Shown piece by piece: positions 8,753 through 15,693 of a stretch of 44,227 nucleotides of DNA (the stretch's first letter is position 1; every line of letters begins with the position of its first letter). Origin of the DNA: JAAEQG01 sp023133475 (GTDB taxonomy: Bacteria; Planctomycetota; Phycisphaerae; UBA1845). The stretch covers positions 1 to 44,227 of the forward strand of contig DAOVLE010000010.1 in NCBI GenBank assembly GCA_030631415.1, in the 5' to 3' direction. Below the pieces are notes generated by a model, which was given only the letters and a program-made list of their open reading frames with translations, did no database searches and was not told the origin of the DNA. The position numbers and the translations under genes were made by a program.

Positions 8753-9361
8753 TTAACGCCGCCTGCGCAAAAGACCGAACATCACCATGCCCATCACCGC
8801 CAAAGTCGACGGTTCCGGGATCACGATCAGTTCAAAGCCCTGTCCGCCGGTTATGGGTATCTCGTCGAACCCGTGGGCAAAAGTGTCCGGCAAAGCGAAG
8901 ATGTATACCGAACCGACAAAACCGTAGTCATCCGGAACGGTCAAGTCCAGCGAGACGAGCGTGCCCTCGGCAAAGGTCGAGCCGATCAACACATTGGAAA
9001 GCTCGACATCAACAACCCCCGACGGGTAAGCAGGGCCGGCCAGGGTGTCCTCGTCAATGGCCAGCGGAAGACCGCTCAGGTCGGGGGTGCTGTCGTCATA
9101 AGGGGGGCCGTCGGTGTAGGGATCGGACCAGTCATACGATTCGTACATCAGGCCCGGTTCGGTGAAGAGCACCTGAAAGATCGCGGAGTCGTGCACATCG
9201 CCCGCGTCCGAAGCCAGCACGAAATCGAGCGTAAACGAGTCGCCCCAGGCCACCGTCGCCAGAGATGCCCCGCTGCTGGATGGTTCAAGTATGTAGCCCG
9301 CTTGTGCACTTACGGACAGAACAAGAGAAAACACACACATTAAAGAGATTCTGTGCTTCAT
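8753..9361 (-). CDS. PEP-CTERM sorted exported protein
   Basis: The 202-residue product has an N-terminal signal peptide (about 1-21, ending SAQAG). Its C-terminal tripartite signal is VIPEPST, a hydrophobic stretch and RRRR, the classic PEP-CTERM signal recognised by exosortase. The middle is acidic and beta-rich, with no cysteine and no domain I recognise; the WGDSFTLDFVL and LVSLDLTVPDD stretches resemble cohesin-like carbohydrate-surface folds, which is a guess. The ATG at 9361 is preceded by GGAG about 10 bases upstream. The stop TAA is followed after one base by a family A repeat. Its leader (9362-9460) carries, on the opposite strand, a motif resembling a glycine riboswitch. No exosortase gene is in the window. 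Confidence 0.85.
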   Translation of the reverse strand: MKHRISLMCVFSLVLSVSAQAGYILEPSSSGASLATVAWGDSFTLDFVLASDAGDVHDSAIFQVLFTEPGLMYESYDWSDPYTDGPPYDDSTPDLSGLPLAIDEDTLAGPAYPSGVVDVELSNVLIGSTFAEGTLVSLDLTVPDDYGFVGSVYIFALPDTFAHGFDEIPITGGQGFELIVIPEPSTLAVMGMVMFGLLRRRR

Positions 9362-9371
9362 AGCCTTAACT

Positions 9372-9460
9372 CCACCGAGACCCCAAAGAAGATGGACCCC
9401 TTTTACGCCGAAGGCACACCCCTCACGGAGCCTTTCAGGCAAAAGGATCGCGCCTTTTCT
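9372..9460 (+). promoter_or_regulatory. Glycine riboswitch-like aptamer motif, orphan or antisense
   Basis: On the plus strand CGCCGAAGG (9406-9414) is followed after about 20 bases by CTTTCAGGCAAAAGGA (9432-9447). These are the two most conserved blocks of the glycine aptamer, in the right order and at a fitting distance. A GAGA at about 9377-9380 could pair with the TTTC before AGG as P2, and AAAG/CTTT could close a P3-like hairpin. The P1 helix is not convincing. No gene follows on this strand. The element instead lies antisense to the leader of the PEP-CTERM gene starting at 9361. It may be a decayed copy, an antisense regulator, or a leader RNA read on the other strand. Confidence 0.4.
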
Positions 9461-9653
9461 TTAAGCCCTCAAATTTATCACTTGTCAACCCTCCCAAGGG
9501 CAAACATCCCTATTCGTGCATGATACCAGCAACCGCCCGTGCATATCCAGTGCATCCTCACGAAAATACGCGCGAAAATTGGGAAAGTCAGTCCCGACGC
9601 CAAGGGGTCCCATAAAACCGCCGGGTCTAGCGCAAACCCGTTGCCATGAGAAC

Positions 9654-9703
9654 CTCTTGCCTCTTGCCTCTTGCCTCGGTTTGGCGGGTGAAACCCGCCC
9701 TAC
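9654..9703. repeat. Heptamer tandem repeat and family A palindrome at the cyclase stop
   Basis: CTCTTGC is repeated in tandem at 9654-9679, and the same heptamer, complemented, recurs at 23123-23172. A family A palindrome follows at 9683-9703. Read on the minus strand its GTAGGG gives the TAG stop of the cyclase gene. The bases from 9461 to 9653 show no gene or other structure I can support. Confidence 0.8.
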
Positions 9704-11598
9704 AAGACCTCGACCTGGTAGAGATTGTGCCGTCCCTGGTCACCGCGAATCTCCACTTGCTTCCAAAAGCTCATCCGCAAATCCTGGTCAGCCAGGCAGT
9801 CATATAAGGCTTCGCTGATCAATATCTCCCCGCCGGTGGTGAAACCTTCGATGCGAGCCGCCAGATTGATCGTGTGCCCCACCACAGTGTAATTCGAGCG
9901 GTCCCGCGACCCGATGTGCCCCGCAGCCGCCGGGCCGGTGTGAATGCCGATCCCACAAACGAGCGGGAGCTGCCCTCGCTGCTTGCGACGCCTATTCAAC
10001 TCCGCCAGATGCCGCTTTATGGATATGGCAGTGCGGACCGCACGAAGCGGATGATCCGGCTGAGCCAGCGGAACCGAGAAAACTGCCATCACCTCGTCAC
10101 CGACGAACTTGTCGATAAACCCGTCGTTTTCAAAGATGGCGGAGGTGATATGGTTGAAGTACTCGTTGAGCAGGTCAGCCACCTCCCGTGGGTCTAATTT
10201 GCCGGCGGTCGCAGTAAAACCGCGGAGGTCGCAAAACAGAACCGAAACCTCACGCACCCGCGTCTGCATGATCTGCTCGGGATCGTGCTTGACCGCCTCC
10301 AGAACGGCGTGCGAAACGCTCTGGCCCAAGAGGGCCTCGATGCGGCGGGCACGCTCCATAAGCCGCCGCGTCTCGGCACTGAGGATAACCCACTGAGCCG
10401 CCAGACCACTGCCCAAGGAAAGGCTCATGGCAGCCAATGGGCCGGCTACCGGAACCAGAATGTGATGCTCGAACAGCTTGGCTGACACATAGCTCCACCC
10501 ACCCAAAAACACCACAATCCCCACCCCAAGGTAGACCATCAACAAGGGAGTGCTATGACGATGCTGCCACCAGTGCCGCTGGTTCCACGCGAAAAAACCC
10601 GAAACCAACCCCAACCCCGCAATCAACCACCGCCGTGCGGAGCCTTGGGCCGGCGATTCGGCGAACCAGCGGTCGTCCAGAATCTGAGCCACAACATTGG
10701 CATGGTAGTAGACGCCCGGGACAAGCTCCCTCGACAGCGGCATGGGAAAACGGTCCCGAATCTTACGGCTCTCCCCGATGAGAACGATGGCTCCGTCAAT
10801 CACCTCCGGGTCGAACCGCCCGTGCACCACGTCCGCGAATGTGAGCGTGGCCCAATCGTCCAGGTCCAGCGATGCGTAATCCACCAGCGATCTGCCCGCA
10901 ATGGTGCGGCTGCCGAGGCGTGTGGCGAAGTTCTCGCAATGCAGGTCGGCATCGGGATCGCGTTCCAACACCCCAAACAACGCCGCCATGATCGGAAAAT
11001 GCGGGATACGCTGCACCTGCCCGTTCGCGCCTGGAACGAATATGCACGATTCCGGCGGCAAGCGGCGGAGCACCCCGTCCGGGTCGGGATACACCGTTAT
11101 GATGCCCTCGGGCGGAAGCGACTCCAAAAACAGCGCCGGGGCACGTTTCGTTCGACCGGAACTGTGGGCGACGCCCAGCAGCACGTTCGCTCCGCCAATG
11201 GCGTCAGCCAAACGGGCATCCACCTGCGGGTCGCCGAGGTCCTCGAACCACGTGTCAATCCCGATCACCAGGGCGCCGGCGTCCGCGAGTCGGTCAATGG
11301 CGTCGGGAAGGTGCCGGCGCAACTCGAAGCGATGCTTGCCGGCTTTGAGTGTCTGGCGGCTGTCTTCGTCAAGCTGCACCACCACAATATCCGAGCGCAC
11401 GGGCAAAGGCCCGCGAGCACGGAACCGCCAGTCGATGGTAATATCGTTCAGGCTGCGAATTTTATCCGTGTCAGCCAGACCAACCCCAAGCAGAGCGATC
11501 AGCAGCGGAGCCCCGATACCGAGCAGGCGGGCTTGAAGCGTGGTCAGCAGAGGCCTATGCTGGAGATAGTTTGTTGCGCTACTGCTGTCGGGTCTCAT
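9700..11598 (-). CDS. CHASE2-domain class III adenylate/guanylate cyclase
   Basis: The 632-residue product is a membrane receptor cyclase. It has an N-terminal helix (about 25-42), an extracytoplasmic CHASE2 sensor (about 50-315), three membrane helices (about 323-405) and a C-terminal catalytic domain making a cyclic nucleotide from NTP. Metal-binding aspartates are Asp457 in FCDLRGFT and Asp501 in DKFVGDEVMAVF; NLAARIEG carries the Asn and Arg usually found at the catalytic site. The Lys of DKFVGD is in keeping with adenylate cyclase, but substrate is not certain. The ATG at 11598 overlaps the stop of the upstream LPP20-like gene as ATGA, so the two are coupled. The stop codon lies inside a family A repeat. 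Confidence 0.9.
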   Translation of the reverse strand: MRPDSSSATNYLQHRPLLTTLQARLLGIGAPLLIALLGVGLADTDKIRSLNDITIDWRFRARGPLPVRSDIVVVQLDEDSRQTLKAGKHRFELRRHLPDAIDRLADAGALVIGIDTWFEDLGDPQVDARLADAIGGANVLLGVAHSSGRTKRAPALFLESLPPEGIITVYPDPDGVLRRLPPESCIFVPGANGQVQRIPHFPIMAALFGVLERDPDADLHCENFATRLGSRTIAGRSLVDYASLDLDDWATLTFADVVHGRFDPEVIDGAIVLIGESRKIRDRFPMPLSRELVPGVYYHANVVAQILDDRWFAESPAQGSARRWLIAGLGLVSGFFAWNQRHWWQHRHSTPLLMVYLGVGIVVFLGGWSYVSAKLFEHHILVPVAGPLAAMSLSLGSGLAAQWVILSAETRRLMERARRIEALLGQSVSHAVLEAVKHDPEQIMQTRVREVSVLFCDLRGFTATAGKLDPREVADLLNEYFNHITSAIFENDGFIDKFVGDEVMAVFSVPLAQPDHPLRAVRTAISIKRHLAELNRRRKQRGQLPLVCGIGIHTGPAAAGHIGSRDRSNYTVVGHTINLAARIEGFTTGGEILISEALYDCLADQDLRMSFWKQVEIRGDQGRHNLYQVEVL

Positions 11599-12812
11599 GG
11601 TGTCAGAGAGGAAGCCACCGCCGTTGTTTTTTGGCTCTCCAGCCGGCGTCGCCCCTGAGTGCCGGCGGCAACGGAGTCCACCACGATAACCACATTCCCT
11701 TCTCGCATCAGGCTGGCTCCTTCGGCACTTTTGCACAGTTTTTCGGCGTCTTCCTCGGTGACCACGATGCGTGTTTTGTGCTCGCCGGCTGTGGTGGCCC
11801 CTTTGACGACCACTCGCCGCCGAGGTCGCCGTCGAGGTTTCCTGACCGGCTGAGAAGACGGCTGCGTTGCCGACGGGCGATCTTCGATGGCGCCGGGCCT
11901 CGGGGTGACCTGGCCAAACGCACACAGCGATGGGCCGCCCCAAGCCAACCCCGCATCACAGGTGGAAACGCTTTCCGTGACATAAGCCTGACGGTGTTCG
12001 ACATGGTCAAGAGCCGCCTCGAAAGGTCTTCGGGCAAGTCGTGACGTTGTCGAAGGCGGCCCTTGACCATGCCACCCGGTGTCACCCTCGATGCAGGCCT
12101 GGAGCTGCTCGAAGGTCATATCGGTCTCGACGAACCGGACAGAAGGCTGACGCCTGATGGTTTTCAGGGAGAGCCGGCTAACATCGTAGAGCAGGTCGCC
12201 GCCTTCAGTAGTCACCACGGGAAACAGCGATGCTTGCAAGTCGGTGCCGCGGGCATCGATAACCAGCACGCAGTCGGCCACGTCAACCCGATCCGCAACC
12301 AGCGGAATGAGCCGAGCTCCGCTACGGGCAAGACGCTGCCGGTGGGTTCGATAAAAGGCGGTGGACACGCTTTTGATCCCCCAAAGCGGGACCTTGAGGC
12401 TTACGTGCATCTCCGGCGGATCGAGGTCTGGTCGCCACTCGACGCTCACCTCCTGGTGCCCTTTGATTACCCCCTTGAGCACCACGCGACCGTTGCGCAT
12501 GTCTCCCGCTCGGCCGTTGGCGTCCACGTTGATACCGGCGGCGATGGCCAGGGCGTTGGCGGCGGCATCCAGCGTGGCAGCTCGCTTGGCCAATAGCTGC
12601 CCTTGCCGGCCGCTCCGGTCGGCGATACCACGTCCTCGGGCGATGATGAACCCTTCGGTCCAGTTGACATGCCCGTCGCGTTGGGGGTGGGTGTGTGGGC
12701 TGAACCCCGCGGTGACATACTCATGGATAACCGTTTCGTCACCGCGGGTGGGGGAGACTACATTCTGAAGCATGACGGCAAGAACAGGAGCTACGATCCA
12801 TCCGCGACTCAT
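11595..12812 (-). CDS. LPP20-like secreted protein with an embedded palindromic element
   Basis: The 405-residue product starts with a signal peptide (MSRGWIVAPVLAVMLQNVV, cut near SPTRGDE). A segment follows with the Ala-rich helix GQLLAKRAATLDAAANALAI, resembling LPP20/FlgT-like N-terminal domains, and then a beta-rich part. After about residue 230 a 70-bp palindrome (12002-12071) is translated, then a Pro/Arg-rich linker (RKPRRRPRRR) and a short C-terminal domain ending near VVIVVDSVAAG. The start at 12812 is chosen for the signal peptide; in-frame ATGs at 12890 and 12881 would put 23-26 hydrophilic residues in front. It is translationally coupled to the CHASE2 cyclase and may be its periplasmic partner, which is inference. 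The exact role is unknown. Confidence 0.65.
   Translation of the reverse strand: MSRGWIVAPVLAVMLQNVVSPTRGDETVIHEYVTAGFSPHTHPQRDGHVNWTEGFIIARGRGIADRSGRQGQLLAKRAATLDAAANALAIAAGINVDANGRAGDMRNGRVVLKGVIKGHQEVSVEWRPDLDPPEMHVSLKVPLWGIKSVSTAFYRTHRQRLARSGARLIPLVADRVDVADCVLVIDARGTDLQASLFPVVTTEGGDLLYDVSRLSLKTIRRQPSVRFVETDMTFEQLQACIEGDTGWHGQGPPSTTSRLARRPFEAALDHVEHRQAYVTESVSTCDAGLAWGGPSLCAFGQVTPRPGAIEDRPSATQPSSQPVRKPRRRPRRRVVVKGATTAGEHKTRIVVTEEDAEKLCKSAEGASLMREGNVVIVVDSVAAGTQGRRRLESQKTTAVASSLTP
12002..12071. repeat. 70-bp palindromic element inside a coding sequence
   Basis: CATGGTCAAG (12002-12011) and its complement CTTGACCATG (12062-12071) bound the element. The inverted arms extend for about 21 bases each with one or two mismatches. 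The 66 bases from about 12010 match, without gaps and at about 57 positions by hand alignment, the reverse complement of the sequence at about 24236-24301. The element lies wholly within the LPP20-like gene, whose reading frame stays open through it. Confidence 0.75.
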
Positions 12813-12930
12813 CCGGCACCAGCCTTTCAGCCCCACGGGGGCGGTGTTTGAACCAACGACTTCGCCAGTGTTATCGGTCATTATATCCAAGAGGACCGTT
12901 TTTGTCAGGATTCGTTAGTGGGTATGGGTG

Positions 12931-13091
12931 CCCCATCCCGTTTCGTCGGCCCGGAGGGCCGGCGAACGGGGTGGGGGACGGATGGCCGCTCCCTTACAGT
13001 CGCGGTACTGATTGGGCCGAGTCTGTAGGTCGGGTCCGCAGACCCGACCTACAGGAACTAGAAACTGATTGGTGGGTTCCACCCACCCTAC
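12931..13091. repeat. Cluster of short palindromes between the LPP20-like and malic enzyme genes
   Basis: Four elements lie in this gap. A hairpin at 12931-12976 pairs CCCCATCCCGTTTCGTCGG with the complementary sequence across a GGA loop. A lone arm of the 29-bp palindrome seen at 8656 is at 12984-13012. A GTAGGTCGGGTCCGC palindrome is at 13025-13052, and its half-site recurs at the 3' end of the glycosyltransferase gene (15706-15729). A family A palindrome at 13071-13091 begins six bases after the malic enzyme stop codon. Confidence 0.8.
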
Positions 13092-13097
13092 GTTTGG

Positions 13098-14813
13098 TTA
13101 CCCCTTGCGGATCACGGGCACATACTCCGGATACCACATGGCGTCGCGCACGGTCTCCTCGATTTTGTCGTCTGGAATCCGTCGGCCCAGGTGATTGTCA
13201 CTGGCGTATTTGACCACGGCACAGGCGATCTTGAAGCTGACCTCGCGCAGGTCGTTCTGGCTGGGATAGATCGCTCCGGCGTCGAGTCGTTCGGGGCTGA
13301 CAAACTCACCCAAGGTCTTGGAGGCGATCATGAACATCTCGTTGTTGACTTCGCGTGCCTCGGAGATGATGGCCCCCAGACCCACCCCGGGGAAGATGTA
13401 CACATTGTTGCCCTGTCCTATCACGTGGCGACGCCCTTTGTAGTCGACGTCGGCGAATGGGCTCCCGGTGGCGACGATGGCCCGGCCGTCGGTCCACTCG
13501 ATCGCCTCGGCCGGCGAGCATTCGGATTTACTGTTGGGGTTGCTCAAGGGCATGATGATGGGGCGCTCGACGTGCTTGCCCGTTTCCTCGATCATTTCCT
13601 GAGTGAAGGCTCCCGGCTGAGCGGTGGCACCGATCAGGATGGTGGGCTTGACCGCCCGGATCACGTCCACCGGAGTGAGCGAGGATTGTGGATCAAGCCC
13701 GTAATGGTCCATGATCTCTTTGGAGAGGGCAAACTTACGCTTGAAAGGCTCCTCGATCTCCCGCCCCTCGTACAACAGCCCCTTGCTGTCGAAGGCGACC
13801 AAGGCCCGGTTGATAACGTCATCGTCGGCACCTTCGTTTTTCATCGCCGTGCGCATCAACCGGCTGATTCCGGTGCAGGCCTCACCGGCTCCGATGAAGA
13901 CGATCCGCTGCCTGGAGATGGGCTGCTTGGTGATGCGCAGACCCGCGAAGACGCCGCCTACAACGACCGAAGCAGTGCCCTGGATGTCGTCATTGAAGCA
14001 CGGGACCCGCTTCTCATAGAGCTCCAGAAGCGTAAAGGCCCGGTCCTTGTGGAAATCCTCCCACTGAATGACCGCCTGCGGGAAAACCTCGCGGACACCC
14101 TGCACAAACGCTTCGATGAAGTCGAAGTAATCCTGACCACGCAGACGCCGCTTGGGATACCCCAGATAAAGAGGGTCCTCAATGAGGGTGGGGTTGTTCG
14201 TCCCCAGGTCCAGACTGATCGGCAGGCATTTGGACGGGTGAATCCCCGCACCAGCCACATACAAAGCCAACTTGCCGATGGGAATGCCCATCCCCCCGCA
14301 ACCCTGGTCACCCAAGCCCAGAATACGCTCGTTGTCGGTGACCACAATCAAACGGATGTCCCGAAACGGGGAATTACGCAGAATCTGGGGGATGTCGTCA
14401 ACGTCTTCGGGAGTCAGCCAAATCCCCCGGGCAGTGCGGAAGATGTGGCTGAACTTCTGGCAGGCTTCGCCCACCGTCGGGGTGTAGACGATCGGCATCA
14501 ACTCCTCCATGTTCTCCACCATAACCCGGTAGAAAAGGACCTCGTTGCGATCATGGAGACTTGCCAAGCCGATGTATCGCTGAAGAGGAGTAACCGCAGC
14601 CCGGTTTTGCTCGAGGGCCATCTCAACTTGGCGTTCTATGCCGGTCACCCGGTAGGGAATCAGGCCTCGTAGCCGCAAAGTCTGACGCTGCTCGCGCGAA
14701 AACGCCGTCCCCTGATTCGTCGAGGGATTTTTCAGCAGCCAGACATTGGATTTGCTCGTTTCAATAACCTTTGAACCACCAAGGTGTTCCATGCTTTCAT
14801 ATTCCACAATCAT
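13098..14813 (-). CDS. maeA: NAD-dependent malic enzyme (oxaloacetate-decarboxylating)
   Basis: The enzyme converts malate to pyruvate and CO2 with reduction of NAD(P). The 571-residue product matches the long SfcA/MaeA type in length and motifs: the catalytic Tyr in PIVYTPTVGEACQ (Tyr110), Lys181 in GIPIGKLALYVAGAG, the metal site WEDF (251-254), FNDDIQGT (273-280) and the dinucleotide-binding GAGEACTGI (308-316). The ATG at 14813 follows a clear GAGGAGA. Reading from 15098 would translate part of the adjacent palindromic element, so that longer frame is rejected. The gene appears to be transcribed alone; pyruvate made here could feed the pyruvate:ferredoxin oxidoreductase encoded at 25-29 kb. 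NAD versus NADP preference is from family knowledge only. Confidence 0.93.
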   Translation of the reverse strand: MIVEYESMEHLGGSKVIETSKSNVWLLKNPSTNQGTAFSREQRQTLRLRGLIPYRVTGIERQVEMALEQNRAAVTPLQRYIGLASLHDRNEVLFYRVMVENMEELMPIVYTPTVGEACQKFSHIFRTARGIWLTPEDVDDIPQILRNSPFRDIRLIVVTDNERILGLGDQGCGGMGIPIGKLALYVAGAGIHPSKCLPISLDLGTNNPTLIEDPLYLGYPKRRLRGQDYFDFIEAFVQGVREVFPQAVIQWEDFHKDRAFTLLELYEKRVPCFNDDIQGTASVVVGGVFAGLRITKQPISRQRIVFIGAGEACTGISRLMRTAMKNEGADDDVINRALVAFDSKGLLYEGREIEEPFKRKFALSKEIMDHYGLDPQSSLTPVDVIRAVKPTILIGATAQPGAFTQEMIEETGKHVERPIIMPLSNPNSKSECSPAEAIEWTDGRAIVATGSPFADVDYKGRRHVIGQGNNVYIFPGVGLGAIISEAREVNNEMFMIASKTLGEFVSPERLDAGAIYPSQNDLREVSFKIACAVVKYASDNHLGRRIPDDKIEETVRDAMWYPEYVPVIRKG

Positions 14814-14952
14814 GTCTCCTCTACCCTGACGGGGGATCAAGCGTCGCGCCTTTCGCTCGGCAAACATATATAACAACCAATCTCCTGCACGCAGGAGCCC
14901 CGGGAGTATATCAGCTAATTCACCTGCTGTCGGCGCCCCTGCGCGGTGTGAA

Positions 14953-15186
14953 CATTCAGTCGGGTGTGGCCGGGTGTGACCATGCTCTGTGGCGGGTGGC
15001 CCACCGCTAAAGGGGCTGTCGATTAAGTCGTCCGTGGCGATTCCCAATGTAGCGTCACCCCTTGTGGGTGACGAAAAACACGGGTGCGCCGCCCACAAGG
15101 GGCGACGCTACAGACTAAATCGACAAGCCCTAAAGCAGTGGGCCACCCGCCTGATGCCACAAGATATGGCCACACCCCATTCAGTC
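14953..15186. mobile_element. 216-bp MITE-like nested palindrome with 9-bp target duplication
   Basis: The element spans 14962-15177. Both ends carry the identical 10-bp terminal inverted repeat GGGTGTGGCC, and both are directly abutted by CATTCAGTC (14953-14961 and 15178-15186), a perfect 9-bp target-site duplication. Inside, long arms containing GGCGGGTGGCCCAC are repeated inverted at about 14991-15029 and 15113-15151. An inner inverted repeat GTAGCGTC...GACGCTAC lies at about 15049-15112. It has no coding capacity, so a transposase elsewhere must move it. The insertion point includes the TGA stop of the zinc-ribbon gene, whose reading frame is preserved. A decayed relative lies at 25026-25150. 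Confidence 0.85.
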
Positions 15187-15657
15187 AACCTTGCCCAGGT
15201 AGCCGCCGCAGAACGGACAGCGGTACTGGTGGTCTCGTTTTGTGGGCACGACCCAGCAGCCGTTGCAGGTTTTCGACAGGCAACGCACAGCCCGCTGACC
15301 GGTCTTTTGTTCGCACTGGGGGCAGATTACCGGGAAATCGTCAAAGTCGAACTCCCTGTTGATAACAAAGTGATGGGCGCACCCCGGGGCGGTGCAGAGC
15401 ACGTGGAAATTGGCGGTCTCGGCAGGCGGTGCCACCTCGGCAGGATGAAACAGGCCCGCACTCCAGACCAGCACCCCGACAACGATCAGCCCCACCAGCC
15501 CGTAGGCTGTGTAGCGGATTGCCGGCGTTGCCCAGATGAGTGTCGGCTCTTCGCGGACGGCGTCTTTCCATTCGTCAAAATGCGCCCGCAGAGCGGGCAA
15601 CCCCTCGCGTATTGCGGCGATCCACTTGGCGATTTTACTGTCTTTTTCAACCGGCAT
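15181..15657 (-). CDS. Single-pass membrane protein with two zinc ribbons
   Basis: The 158-residue product has a cytoplasmic-looking amphipathic N-terminus, one membrane helix (about 50-70) and a cysteine-rich tail. Cysteines at 88, 93, 112 and 115 and at 131, 134, 147 and 150 make two likely zinc ribbons; Cys126 is extra. I do not recognise the family. Of three in-frame starts (GTG 15663, ATG 15660, ATG 15657) I chose 15657, which has the best spacing to GAGGAG at 15663-15668. The TGA stop lies in the 9-bp target duplication of the adjacent MITE-like element, so the original end of the protein was retained. It may share a transcript with the upstream glycosyltransferase gene, 31 bases away. 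Confidence 0.75.
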   Translation of the reverse strand: MPVEKDSKIAKWIAAIREGLPALRAHFDEWKDAVREEPTLIWATPAIRYTAYGLVGLIVVGVLVWSAGLFHPAEVAPPAETANFHVLCTAPGCAHHFVINREFDFDDFPVICPQCEQKTGQRAVRCLSKTCNGCWVVPTKRDHQYRCPFCGGYLGKVD

Positions 15658-15693
15658 CATCACTCCTCGGACGGTTCACGGTTGCGGAGTATC

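Noticed and set aside
9516..9818. Plus-strand frame of 100 codons downstream of the riboswitch-like motif, as its target gene
   Set aside because: It runs through the heptamer and family A repeats and into the antisense of the cyclase gene, with no ribosome-binding site.
13191..14672. Plus-strand frame of about 490 codons opposite the malic enzyme gene
   Set aside because: The malic enzyme frame has full family motifs; the opposite frame has none.
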